Source: Neobacillus rhizophilus
GTDB taxonomy: Bacteria > Bacillota > Bacilli > Bacillales > Cytobacillaceae
Direction of reading: 5' to 3'
Assembly: GCF_018343535.1 (NCBI RefSeq)
Contig: NZ_JAGYPF010000001.1
Location: forward strand, 992,001-1,056,000
DNA: 64,000 nt
The notes under the pieces were generated by a model. That model was not told the DNA's origin. It saw only the letters and a list, made by a program, of their open reading frames with translations, and searched no databases. The translations under genes and the position numbers were made by a program. Shown here in pieces: positions 27,595-35,801 of this stretch. Position 1 is the first letter of the stretch; each line of letters starts with the position of its first letter.

Positions 27595-28929
27595 TCATTC
27601 CCCGTTTAATCCATATTGTTCAATTTTTCGATAAAGATTCCTCACGCTAATCCCTAGTGAATCGGCTGCTTTCGTCTTATTCCAATTTTGTTTCTTCAGA
27701 GTAGATGCAATATGCTTCCTTTCTAGTTCTTCTAATGTAAAATAAGAAGAGGCCTCCAGCTCTGTTGGTCTTTTGTCAACGGGAAGCAGCAGATCATGTG
27801 TTTCAATACATTCACCTGTCGATAAGAGCAATCCCATCTCGATAACATGGTGCAGCTCCCTTACATTCCCTGGAAAGGAGTAGCAGCAAAGCGCCTCAAT
27901 CGCATCAGGAGACAGCTTTTTATGGGGTGTCCTTGATTGTTTAATAAAACAATCAATTAACAATGGAATGTCTTCTTTCCGTTTCCTAAGCGGAGGAATC
28001 ACCAGCTTTACTACGTTTAAACGATAATAAAGGTCCTCGCGAAATTTGCCCTCCGCTATTTCCTTTTCCATCTCCCGATTGGTCGCGGCAACTACCCGTA
28101 CCTTTACGCGCCTCTCTCTGATATCGCCAACCCTTCTAAATTCTCCGGATTCCAAAAATCTTAATAGCTTTACTTGTACAGAAAGCGGCATTTCGCCAAG
28201 TTCGTCCAAAAACAAGGTCCCCCCGTCCGCGGCCTCTACAAGCCCCTTTTTGTCCTGGTTTGCACCGGTAAACGCTCCTTTTACATAGCCAAACAGTTCA
28301 CTTTCCAGCAGCTGTTCCGGCAATGCCCCGGAATTCACCGGCACAAACGGCTCTTCGGAACGAATGCTCCAATAATGGAGAGCCTTGGCAAATAACTCTT
28401 TGCCAGTACCGCTTTCCCCTTCAATCAAAACAGGAACGTCGCTGCTTGCAATTCTTCTGATCAAGTCCAATACCTGCTTGAAATTTGGACTTTCCCCGAT
28501 AATATGAAATTCATTTTGCTGCTTGATAATTCTCCTCATACTATCATTCTTCGTTTTTAACAGTTTGCTTTGTTTGGCCTTTTCAATGGTCAGCTCTAAT
28601 TCTGAAAGATTATACGGTTTGGTGATATAATCAAAGGCGCCAAACTTCATGGCTTCAATCGCTGTTTCAATCGTTCCATGGCCGGTCAGCATTAAGATTT
28701 CTGTTTCAGGCTGTAATCTCTTTGTTTCTTTTAAAAGGGAAATTCCGTCCATCCCTGGGAGCCTTATATCATAAACCGCCACATCATAATATTGTTTTTT
28801 TAATTTAGATAACGCATCTTCTGCATTTTCTGCACTCTCCACTTCATATCCTTTACGTTTTAATCGACGAACCAGAAGCTCAAGTAAATCCTTCTCGTCG
28901 TCAACAATTAAGAGCTTTGCTGCAGCCAT
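27595..28929 (-). CDS. Sigma-54-dependent response regulator (NtrC family)
   Basis: The protein has 444 residues. The receiver domain (about 1-120) has phospho-acceptor Asp54 in VYDIRLPG. The central AAA+ domain (about 140-370) has Walker A GESGTGKELFAKAL, the Sigma-54 contact loop GAFTGA, Walker B GGTLFLDELGEM and the arginine-finger region. A Fis-type helix-turn-helix closes it (TLKKQNWNKTKAADSLGIS). The GAFTGA loop is intact, so it should activate RpoN promoters. Its start overlaps the upstream kinase gene by 22 bp, making that kinase the evident partner. The divergent cytochrome gene carries a -24/-12 promoter and is the likely target. Confidence 0.95.
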   Translation of the reverse strand: MAAAKLLIVDDEKDLLELLVRRLKRKGYEVESAENAEDALSKLKKQYYDVAVYDIRLPGMDGISLLKETKRLQPETEILMLTGHGTIETAIEAMKFGAFDYITKPYNLSELELTIEKAKQSKLLKTKNDSMRRIIKQQNEFHIIGESPNFKQVLDLIRRIASSDVPVLIEGESGTGKELFAKALHYWSIRSEEPFVPVNSGALPEQLLESELFGYVKGAFTGANQDKKGLVEAADGGTLFLDELGEMPLSVQVKLLRFLESGEFRRVGDIRERRVKVRVVAATNREMEKEIAEGKFREDLYYRLNVVKLVIPPLRKRKEDIPLLIDCFIKQSRTPHKKLSPDAIEALCCYSFPGNVRELHHVIEMGLLLSTGECIETHDLLLPVDKRPTELEASSYFTLEELERKHIASTLKKQNWNKTKAADSLGISVRNLYRKIEQYGLNGE

Positions 28930-31004
28930 CGCTTCTCTTCCCTCCCAACAGGAATGTGAATTTCTATAGTGGTACCCATTCCCAGTTCACTATCGATTTC
29001 AATCGTTCCCCCGAATTGCTGGATGATCCCATAACAAACGGATAAACCAAGTCCTGTCCCTTTACCAACCGGTTTGGTTGTATAAAAAGGGTCGAAAATT
29101 TTCGGGAGAATTCCTTTTGAAATGCCACTTCCATTATCAGAAACTATTAATACAAGATTCATGTTGTCTGTTTTGGCTCCAATCTTAATTATTCCGCCAT
29201 CAGGCATGGCATCAACGGAATTATTGATTAAATTGACAAGCACTTGCATCAGTTTGATGCTGTCTCCAGCAATATTCGGAAGGTTTTCCCCCATCTCTAC
29301 TTCCAGCTTGATGTGATTTTTTCTTAACGAATATTCAACTAAACTAATGCTGTTTTGAATCGTTTCAGACAAATCTATACGGGACAATGTCCAATTTGAT
29401 TTTCGGGAGAAATTCAGGAGATTTCCAGTTATTCTTTTGCATCTCTCTGTATTTTCTTTAATTTTCTTCAAATATAAAAATACTTCTTCATGCACGATTT
29501 GTTCATCATCTTGGATACGGTCCATCAAGTCTTCTGCGTAAACATTTATTGTTGTAAGCGGGTTATTCACTTCATGGGCAAAACTGGATGCCATGAGCCC
29601 TAACGCTGCGAGTTTATCCGTTTGAATGATTTTTTCCTCCATATGTTTTTGCTCGGTAATATCCTCTATCACAATTAGGAATTCCCCTTCTCCAGCAATT
29701 GCATGATTTAGAGGAAAAACACGTCGTCTAAAAATCCTATCTGTCCCGGCATCGAATTTCAAATTCATTACTTTATCTACTGCAGTCTCCTTCTCTGGGC
29801 AAGGCAAGGGGCAATTTTCGCATGGTAAGTTTTTTTCGCCTATTAACCTATAACAAGGAAGAGAAACCTGGTCGTCTTTTAACCATTGTTTCAAAATGGG
29901 GTTCATCCACGTGACGGCATATTCGTTCGTTATGAGTGCCAGTCCGGCACCTATTCCGCTGACCACAACATCTAGTCGTTCTTTTTCCTGTGCCAGCCTG
30001 ATGGTTTTATCCTCAAGCTCCTTGCTCATTTCATTAAACGATGCTGTTAGCTGTCCCAGCTCATCTTTTCTTGTAATTTCTACTGGTTTATTTTTGGAGC
30101 CAATTGTTAATTTTCTCATTGCATTCTCTAATATAATTATCGGCTTTGTAAAATAAAAGCCAGCATAAACACTAATAAAGCTAACAATTAAGGTAACTAG
30201 GGCAGCTGCCCAAAACCCGCTTTTCATCATATGATAAATGGGTTGATAGGCTGTATCTTTCGGCTGTTCCATCACAAGTGTCCAGTCAAGTTCGTTTATT
30301 TTTGTTTTTACCCCTAATACCTCTTTTGGGTTAACCGGCTCCTGTTTTGCCCACAACTTACGATAGTCTTGATGGGCAATCACTTTCCCATTTCGATCGA
30401 CTAAATAAAGGTACGCAGAATCGTTAGGACGAAGAGAGGAAATTTGCCCGATGATTTTCTGCAATTGTACCACCACGCCAATACCCTTTCTCTCACCATT
30501 ATCGTAAAAGGGAACCGCCAGCTTTATCACCGGTTGGTCGAACTGATTGAACTCGACTCCCCCGTAGATTTTTTCCTTCTTCTGAAAGGCAGACCACATG
30601 TCCTTCGTAAACCAGTTTTCATTTTTCTCTGGGCGATTCAATTTGTAACGGGAAACCCTCTTCTCCACCGTTCCATTTTTATCTGTGACAACAACTTCCT
30701 CTATTGAGTCATTTTTTACAAGAAGCTCGTATAAAGTATCTTTTTCCATCTGAAGATTTTTAAAGGAAGAAAATACTTGGATTCGCTGAATCGTTTGATC
30801 AAACTCCATTTCAATTTGATTAGAGAGATTCTCGAGTATCAGTTTCTGTTTATCTATGATTCTTTCTTCTAAATCTGCTTTTATAAAAGAGTAATAGTAA
30901 AAACTGATTAGCAAGAGAGGCACAGAGGACATGATTAATCCAAATACTAGGACCTTGTTTCGAATAGGGATGGAATTAATAAAAGTATTTCTGATTCTAC
31001 TCAT
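28908..31004 (-). CDS. Sensor histidine kinase with extracytoplasmic, HAMP and Cys-rich PAS domains
   Basis: The protein has 698 residues. One transmembrane helix at about 17-40 is followed by a long extracytoplasmic sensor of double-Cache type (about 40-262). A second helix (about 264-287), HAMP and a cytoplasmic PAS-like domain come next. The PAS contains a cysteine cluster (PCYRLIGEKNLPCENCPLPC). Then come HisKA (SFAHEVNNPLTTI) and HATPase (NLINNSVDAMPDG, DNGSGI, GKGTGLGLSV). It overlaps the substrate-binding-protein gene upstream by 8 bp and the NtrC-type regulator downstream by 22 bp, so the three form one operon and probably one signalling unit. The Cys cluster may bind a metal or respond to redox, which is inference. 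Confidence 0.92.
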   Translation of the reverse strand: MSRIRNTFINSIPIRNKVLVFGLIMSSVPLLLISFYYYSFIKADLEERIIDKQKLILENLSNQIEMEFDQTIQRIQVFSSFKNLQMEKDTLYELLVKNDSIEEVVVTDKNGTVEKRVSRYKLNRPEKNENWFTKDMWSAFQKKEKIYGGVEFNQFDQPVIKLAVPFYDNGERKGIGVVVQLQKIIGQISSLRPNDSAYLYLVDRNGKVIAHQDYRKLWAKQEPVNPKEVLGVKTKINELDWTLVMEQPKDTAYQPIYHMMKSGFWAAALVTLIVSFISVYAGFYFTKPIIILENAMRKLTIGSKNKPVEITRKDELGQLTASFNEMSKELEDKTIRLAQEKERLDVVVSGIGAGLALITNEYAVTWMNPILKQWLKDDQVSLPCYRLIGEKNLPCENCPLPCPEKETAVDKVMNLKFDAGTDRIFRRRVFPLNHAIAGEGEFLIVIEDITEQKHMEEKIIQTDKLAALGLMASSFAHEVNNPLTTINVYAEDLMDRIQDDEQIVHEEVFLYLKKIKENTERCKRITGNLLNFSRKSNWTLSRIDLSETIQNSISLVEYSLRKNHIKLEVEMGENLPNIAGDSIKLMQVLVNLINNSVDAMPDGGIIKIGAKTDNMNLVLIVSDNGSGISKGILPKIFDPFYTTKPVGKGTGLGLSVCYGIIQQFGGTIEIDSELGMGTTIEIHIPVGREEKRWLQQSS

Positions 31005-32010
31005 TCTTTTCCAACCCCTCCCCTTTTGCTGGGTTTATCGTTTCGGCCATGCTCCCAATATTTTTATTTAAGGAAAATCCTAATTTACCTCTCACCTGAT
31101 CATTAATAATAAAACGGATCCGGTCTGGCACCTCAACTGGAAGGTCTCCTGGTGAGTTTCCTTGGATAATTAAGCTTACATACCTTGCAGCTTGGTATCC
31201 TTGATCAAAAAAGCTTGCCCCATAACTGGCCAAAAAGCCCTGCTCGACCTCATGCTCATAGATTCCCATTGTCGGAATCTTGTATTTTTGGGATAACGCG
31301 ACAATTTCCTTTGTAGCTGATTCAATGCGAAATCCTGGCAAAATTAATATCGCATCATTCGGCCTTACACTCTTTTGCAGGCTCTGCAAAAAATCAGATT
31401 CAGCCGCATTTACAGGTAAAATTGGTATAGAAAGTATTTTTGCTGTTTCTACCGTCTCTTTTAAACTGATTCTGCTTATTTCAATCTCATCATCGTATAA
31501 AACGAGAACTCGATTAATTGACGGAACTAAGTCATGCAATATTTCCAGGCGTTTGCCCGAAATCTTTGTATGATAATTATTGACCCCAGTTAAAAGTCCC
31601 CCGGGAGATTGATAGTCTTGAATCAACCCAATTTCCCTCGGTGCTGCCACTCCCGCAAAAACAATAGGAATGTTAAGATGCTGTTTCTCCATTTCAGCTT
31701 TTAATGTAGTGGTTTCAATCCCGCCAAGAGTGACAATTAAATTGGGACGATCCTTTAACAAATCTTTAATTTGTCTCTCTAATCGTCCCTCTTGGTCATT
31801 CGCATTTTTTAAAATAAAGTTTATTTCTTTCTTCTTATAGCCGAGATCTTGGAGTCCCTGTTGCAACCCGGAAAACTTCTCGTTTCGGCTATCTCCCATC
31901 ATAACGATGCCGATTTTTAACGACGGCTGCTCATTGGTTTCGACATAGTGATAAATGAAGACGGAAATCGTAAGGATGATTAGGATAGAAAGATACCATT
32001 TAATTTTCAC
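30997..32010 (-). CDS. Membrane-anchored ABC-type substrate-binding protein (sensory)
   Basis: The protein has about 337 residues of the ABC_sub_bind family (TrpX/YtrF-like, PF04392). An N-terminal hydrophobic anchor (about 3-25, KWYLSILIILTISVFIYHYV) precedes two alpha/beta lobes starting LKIGIVMMGDSRNEKFSGL, with NLIVTLGGIETT and IPIVFAGVAAPREIG. There is no lipobox cysteine and no ABC permease or ATPase nearby. The gene is instead translationally coupled to a histidine kinase, so the protein probably presents its ligand to that kinase. GTG 32010 with GGAGG upstream is the likely start; GTG 32025 is an alternative. Confidence 0.85.
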   Translation of the reverse strand: MKIKWYLSILIILTISVFIYHYVETNEQPSLKIGIVMMGDSRNEKFSGLQQGLQDLGYKKKEINFILKNANDQEGRLERQIKDLLKDRPNLIVTLGGIETTTLKAEMEKQHLNIPIVFAGVAAPREIGLIQDYQSPGGLLTGVNNYHTKISGKRLEILHDLVPSINRVLVLYDDEIEISRISLKETVETAKILSIPILPVNAAESDFLQSLQKSVRPNDAILILPGFRIESATKEIVALSQKYKIPTMGIYEHEVEQGFLASYGASFFDQGYQAARYVSLIIQGNSPGDLPVEVPDRIRFIINDQVRGKLGFSLNKNIGSMAETINPAKGEGLEKNE

Positions 32011-32163
32011 TTCATTTGCCTCCACTTTTGTCTTCTTTTTTATAACTATATCGAAAAAAATAACATTACTACCTTAGTAATTAGGAGAACTTTATGAACA
32101 ATACAAGCAAGCCTCTGCTCCTTCAAATAAATGTTTTGTAGGATGGGTCTTCCTTTAAAAGCC

Positions 32164-32194
32164 TGACAAATTGTCACACTGTGACTTTTTGTCA
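32164..32194. promoter_or_regulatory. Putative activator (UAS) sites for the NtrC-type regulator
   Basis: TGACAAATTGTCA (32164-32176) is a perfect inverted repeat around one base. TGACTTTTTGTCA (32182-32194) repeats the TGAC-N5-GTCA frame 18 bp further on. GTCACACTGTGAC between them is also symmetrical. They lie about 90-110 bp upstream of the expected Sigma-54 start site, a usual enhancer distance. Confidence 0.6.
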
Positions 32195-32248
32195 TGGCTA
32201 TGTTGGCAAAAAAAATTTTTAAACCCGTTAATATCCTAGAGCAAAGAT

Positions 32249-32265
32249 TTGGCACGGAAATTGCA
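32249..32265 (+). promoter_or_regulatory. Sigma-54 (-24/-12) promoter of the dihaem cytochrome gene
   Basis: TTGGCACGGAAATTGCA matches the Sigma-54 consensus TGGCAC-N5-TTGCA exactly, 46 bp before the preferred start codon. No other promoter was assigned to this gene. Confidence 0.92.
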
Positions 32266-32310
32266 TTAATAGTAATTGTAGATAAATAAATGAAACTAGG
32301 AGTGGGAAAA

Positions 32311-33222
32311 ATGATTAAGTTAACCAAGACTCAAAAAGGATATGTCCTGACAATTGTAGCCAGTGCATTCCTACTGGCGGGATGCAATTCTGACAAGCCG
32401 GCTGAAGCTAAGCAATCAACAAAAACTCAGGAAGCAACAGTAGAACAAACAGCCATGAAATCGTATCAGCCGCCTAGTCTGGATAAAGTACCAGAAGGGC
32501 CCCTCGGTGACTCTATTAAATATGGATATAAATTAATGCATGAAACCAATACCGTAGTTCCTAACAATGTAGGCAATAATTTGGCATGTTCAAGCTGTCA
32601 CGGTACGGCCGGAACGGATGCAACGTCCCCTTTAACGGGTGTTACAGCAGTCTATCCCGCTTATAATCCGCGGGCCGGTAAAGTATTGACAATCGAAGAC
32701 AGAATCAATGGCTGCTTCAAGAGAAGTATGAATGGTAAGCCGCTGGAAGCAACTAGTGATGAAATGCGGGCGATGGTTGCCTACTTAAACTATATTTCTA
32801 CAGATGTGCCAATTGGTATAAAAGAACGACCTTGGGTTGTGAAAAACTCAATGCAAAACGTTCCAAAACCAGATCTTGCAAATGGTGAAAAGCAATTTCA
32901 GCAATCCTGCTCACAATGTCATGGAGCAGATGGTTCTGGAACCGGCCCTACAACTGGTCCGGTACTTTGGGGAGATAAATCCTTTAATATCGGAGCCGGA
33001 ATGGGAAGAATCTCAACAGCAGCAGGTTATATTAAAAGAAATATGCCTCTTGGGGAAATGGGCGGTATTAAACAGGGCAGCTTAAGCGATCAACAAGCTG
33101 CGGACCTTGCAGGCTTTATCCTTGCGAAAGAACGCCCTGATTTTGCTGAAAAGGCAAACGATTGGCCGTTAGGAGATGCTCCTGCAGATGTACCCTATGA
33201 ATTAAAAAGCAGTAAAAAGTAA
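32311..33222 (+). CDS. Dihaem c-type cytochrome lipoprotein, TsdA-like
   Basis: The protein has 303 residues, with a lipoprotein signal LLAGC (lipidated Cys25) and two c-type haem sites, CSSCH (residues 93-97) and CSQCH (201-205). Between them EDRINGCFKRSMNGKPL resembles the TsdA thiosulfate dehydrogenase/tetrathionate reductase family, where a cysteine in this region is the distal ligand of the active-site haem; here that would be Cys135. It would act on the outer face of the membrane. ATG 32311 follows AGGAGTG; an earlier in-frame ATG at 32290 has no ribosome site. Sigma-54 control and the divergent sensory operon suggest substrate induction. The TsdA assignment is good at family level; the actual substrate is unproven. 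Confidence 0.85.
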   Translation: MIKLTKTQKGYVLTIVASAFLLAGCNSDKPAEAKQSTKTQEATVEQTAMKSYQPPSLDKVPEGPLGDSIKYGYKLMHETNTVVPNNVGNNLACSSCHGTAGTDATSPLTGVTAVYPAYNPRAGKVLTIEDRINGCFKRSMNGKPLEATSDEMRAMVAYLNYISTDVPIGIKERPWVVKNSMQNVPKPDLANGEKQFQQSCSQCHGADGSGTGPTTGPVLWGDKSFNIGAGMGRISTAAGYIKRNMPLGEMGGIKQGSLSDQQAADLAGFILAKERPDFAEKANDWPLGDAPADVPYELKSSKK

Positions 33223-33249
33223 TTGATGATCGCAAAAAAACTAGGACAA

Positions 33250-33284
33250 AAAAAGCTCTTGAATCATGGATTCAAGAGCTTTTT
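33250..33284 (+). terminator. Terminator of the cytochrome gene
   Basis: AAAAAGCTCTTGAATC pairs perfectly with GATTCAAGAGCTTTTT around a three-base loop. Confidence 0.92.
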
Positions 33285-33356
33285 AATGGATGTTTTTTAT
33301 TGTAGTAAATTTAAATTTCAATTGACTTTTAAATTGGGAATCCGCCATTTTGAAAT

Positions 33357-34613
33357 TTATCCTAAGATTGCCGGTAAAGAAAGGATGACTTCTGTACCTT
33401 TACCGGGTGAACTATGAATCTTAATTTTGCCATTCATACTTTCAATGATTCTGTAAACCACCATCATCCCCAGCCCAGTTCCGTTTCCCGTCATGGTAAA
33501 ATAGGGCTCGCCTAGCCTTTCGAGCACTTCTCTGCTCATTCCAATACCATTATCCAGTATGCGTATATGACATTCCCTATCCTTGAGATCAGTTTTAATG
33601 GTGATATCTCCACCATTCGGTATGGCTTCAATACTATTTTTTAAGATGTTCCCCAAGGCCTGTACCATTTTTGCTGGTTCTCCAAGTACATAACATTGGC
33701 AGCTAGAGTGATGATTGGAGATCTGGACGTTATACTGATTGGCATATGGTTCCATAATCGAAACCGCTTCCTTTATGGAAACTTCTATATCCATTTTTTC
33801 CATTTGGTTAGGGTAAGGTCTGGCAAATGTTAAATAGTCTGTTACGACCCGGTCAACGCGGTCGATTTCATCTAGAGCTAATTGAAATAACAAGTCTCTT
33901 TTTTCCTGAGGCATGGTTTGGTCATATTTCAGTAATTGCACCATCCCGCGAGCAGTGGTTAACGGGTTTTTAACCTCATGGTTGACTGCAGCTGCTAAAT
34001 GACTCACCGTCTCGAGCCTGGCCGCTTGAAATAGCTCCATCCGCTTTCGATAATTTTTCCGTATCGCTTCCTCAGATAAACTTACTAGAATGATCCCTAA
34101 AAGGTTCACGATGAGATAGTTAATCGAAAAATTTATGGTATCTGATTGAATAAGGTGGTCAGATCCATAAAAAAGAACAATAACCGAAAAAAGCATATTA
34201 ATGCCGGCAGCCAAAAACACTTTATTAAAAGTTTTCAATCGAAAATAAATAGGTCTAACAAAATGACCAATGAGAAACAGTGAAACTGTACTAATAATAG
34301 AACCGAGTATACCCGGACCACCTTGAATAATTCTAATGAAGATAGTTTCGATTGCGAGTAAAAATCCGATAAAAGGGCCGCCATACAAGGTACCCAACCA
34401 AAGAGGGATCCTCCGCAAATCAAAATTCAAACCATTATCTTTATAGAAGGAAAATACCATACAAAACAATATAGCGATTCCATAGGTGGCGAGAATTCCA
34501 TACTTTTTTACAAATGGACTTTCAGGCTTACTTTCATTCCAGAATTGATGAACAATCATTGCGATTATGATAACCAATAAGTTAAAAAGCATATTACTGC
34601 TTTCATTAATCAT
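33357..34613 (-). CDS. Sensor histidine kinase, 5TM-5TMR (KinB-like), second copy
   Basis: The protein has 418 residues with the same plan as the kinase at 26102-27352. It has about six membrane helices (1-200), HisKA with NHEVKNPLTTARGMVQLL, N box GNILKNSIEAIPNG, DNGIGM and GTGLGMMVVY. It has no adjacent response regulator, which suits a phosphorelay (sporulation-type) kinase. The two paralogues flank the Sigma-54 sensory system on either side and share orientation. Whether they act on Spo0F cannot be told from sequence alone. Confidence 0.85.
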   Translation of the reverse strand: MINESSNMLFNLLVIIIAMIVHQFWNESKPESPFVKKYGILATYGIAILFCMVFSFYKDNGLNFDLRRIPLWLGTLYGGPFIGFLLAIETIFIRIIQGGPGILGSIISTVSLFLIGHFVRPIYFRLKTFNKVFLAAGINMLFSVIVLFYGSDHLIQSDTINFSINYLIVNLLGIILVSLSEEAIRKNYRKRMELFQAARLETVSHLAAAVNHEVKNPLTTARGMVQLLKYDQTMPQEKRDLLFQLALDEIDRVDRVVTDYLTFARPYPNQMEKMDIEVSIKEAVSIMEPYANQYNVQISNHHSSCQCYVLGEPAKMVQALGNILKNSIEAIPNGGDITIKTDLKDRECHIRILDNGIGMSREVLERLGEPYFTMTGNGTGLGMMVVYRIIESMNGKIKIHSSPGKGTEVILSLPAILG

Positions 34614-34771
34614 TAAGAATTCCCCTTCATCTGCATTTCCTTCTATATATGCTGCATCACTATTTGGTTTTTGGGATTTAAAACGGTTAATCTAAAAAGA
34701 TATTATCACAGACGAAATAGAATTCCCATATTAGTTTTATAAAACAATGAAAGAATATTTAAACAAAGAAA

Positions 34772-34799
34772 AAACAAGCCGAAATGAATCCGGCTTGTC
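34772..34799 (-). terminator. Terminator of the lipoprotein gene
   Basis: AAACAAGCC with GGCTTGT stem, followed by a T-rich tract on the minus strand. Confidence 0.75.
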
Positions 34800-34812
34800 A
34801 TTATAATTATGG

Positions 34813-35352
34813 TTAATTAACTTGATTCCCCAAGCTAGGCGGCAATAACTTCTCACTTTCAAATACCTTTCCAAGTGCTTCGTCAGCTTTTTCAAAGGTT
34901 GCGTCGGCTGCTTCAAAATTTGGGGCTTCTTTTTTCAATTCATCAGCTTTTGCCTGATAGGACGCTGCAAATTCTTTTAGGACGGCTTCAAGCTCTGCCT
35001 GATGGTCCTTCAACTTTGCTGGAATTTGAATGCTGTTTAGTTCAGCGGCAATTGCTGCTGCAGCTGCAATTGCATCTGCTTTATCCTCAACAGTTGGCAG
35101 GTCTTCTGGCTTTGCGTCTTCCTTGGATGCCTTCGCTACATATGTATCTAAAGACACATCTTTCGCGTTAATTTTCTTACCAAGCTCCGTATAAAATTTA
35201 ACTAATTCCTTCTTTACTTCCGTCTTGGGTGCTACTGCTTCCTCAGTATTTTTCTTTTCCTTCTCTGGCGTTTTTGCCTCGTCACTACTTGAGCATGCAG
35301 CAAGTCCAATAGTCATGGTTAATGCTGCGATTGATAATAAAAACTTCTCCAT
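34813..35352 (-). CDS. Lipoprotein, function unknown
   Basis: The protein has 179 residues, with a signal peptide ending in the lipobox LAAC (Cys20). A charged Lys/Glu linker (about 25-50) follows, then a mostly helical, alanine- and glutamate-rich domain (for example DAIAAAAAIAAELNSIQIPA). It is expected to be anchored on the outer leaflet. I do not recognise a specific family. A terminator follows directly. A stretch of about 190 bp separates it from the divergent splA, where no clear promoter was assigned. Confidence 0.7.
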   Translation of the reverse strand: MEKFLLSIAALTMTIGLAACSSSDEAKTPEKEKKNTEEAVAPKTEVKKELVKFYTELGKKINAKDVSLDTYVAKASKEDAKPEDLPTVEDKADAIAAAAAIAAELNSIQIPAKLKDHQAELEAVLKEFAASYQAKADELKKEAPNFEAADATFEKADEALGKVFESEKLLPPSLGNQVN

Positions 35353-35546
35353 TTTGTTTTCCCCCTATTTCTCTATTGCTTTTTACAGCATTGTATTAGA
35401 CGGAGGAAAAAGGTCATTATTGTTTCACAAAATAGGAATTTTTTGTATTTCTTTAATAGAAATAACTTATTTTAATTTGGAGAAAATAATGAAGGATTAG
35501 CATGGATATGTTAATAAACGACATTTAGGAAAGGAAGGATGAAACC

Positions 35547-35801
35547 ATGTCGATTCAATCCTTTCAACCGGGACAAATAGTATATGTAATTATCCGCAAT
35601 CCTCATGCACAGGATGTGGCCAATGTCCAAGAAGCAGCGGTTGTCCAAAATCCTGAGTCACCAGGTGATTTGGCGCTGTTTGTGTATGAAACCTATTATC
35701 CATTAAATGATGAAGTAGCAGTTTTTAGCTCTTCTTCCGAGGCAGAAAATGCCTTTCAGGAAGCATTCGGCTACACAGAAATCGAGGGTTATTATGGTTA
35801 A
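35547..35801 (+). CDS. splA: SplA, TRAP-like regulator of spore photoproduct lyase
   Basis: The 84-residue protein matches B. subtilis SplA, a TRAP-like negative regulator of the spl operon: NPHAQDVANVQEAAVVQNP and LALFVYETYYPLNDEVAVFS are almost the same. It is expected to be made in the forespore and to limit SplB expression. GGAAGGATG lies before the ATG. The last eight bases overlap splB, giving the classic splAB operon. A SigG promoter is expected upstream but was not clearly found. Confidence 0.93.
   Translation: MSIQSFQPGQIVYVIIRNPHAQDVANVQEAAVVQNPESPGDLALFVYETYYPLNDEVAVFSSSSEAENAFQEAFGYTEIEGYYG

Noticed and set aside
31280..31573. Plus-strand frame of 97 codons.
   Set aside because: It is the shadow of the binding-protein gene on the other strand, with no ribosome site.
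33223..33417. Plus-strand frame after the cytochrome gene.
   Set aside because: It runs straight through the perfect terminator hairpin and into the convergent kinase gene.
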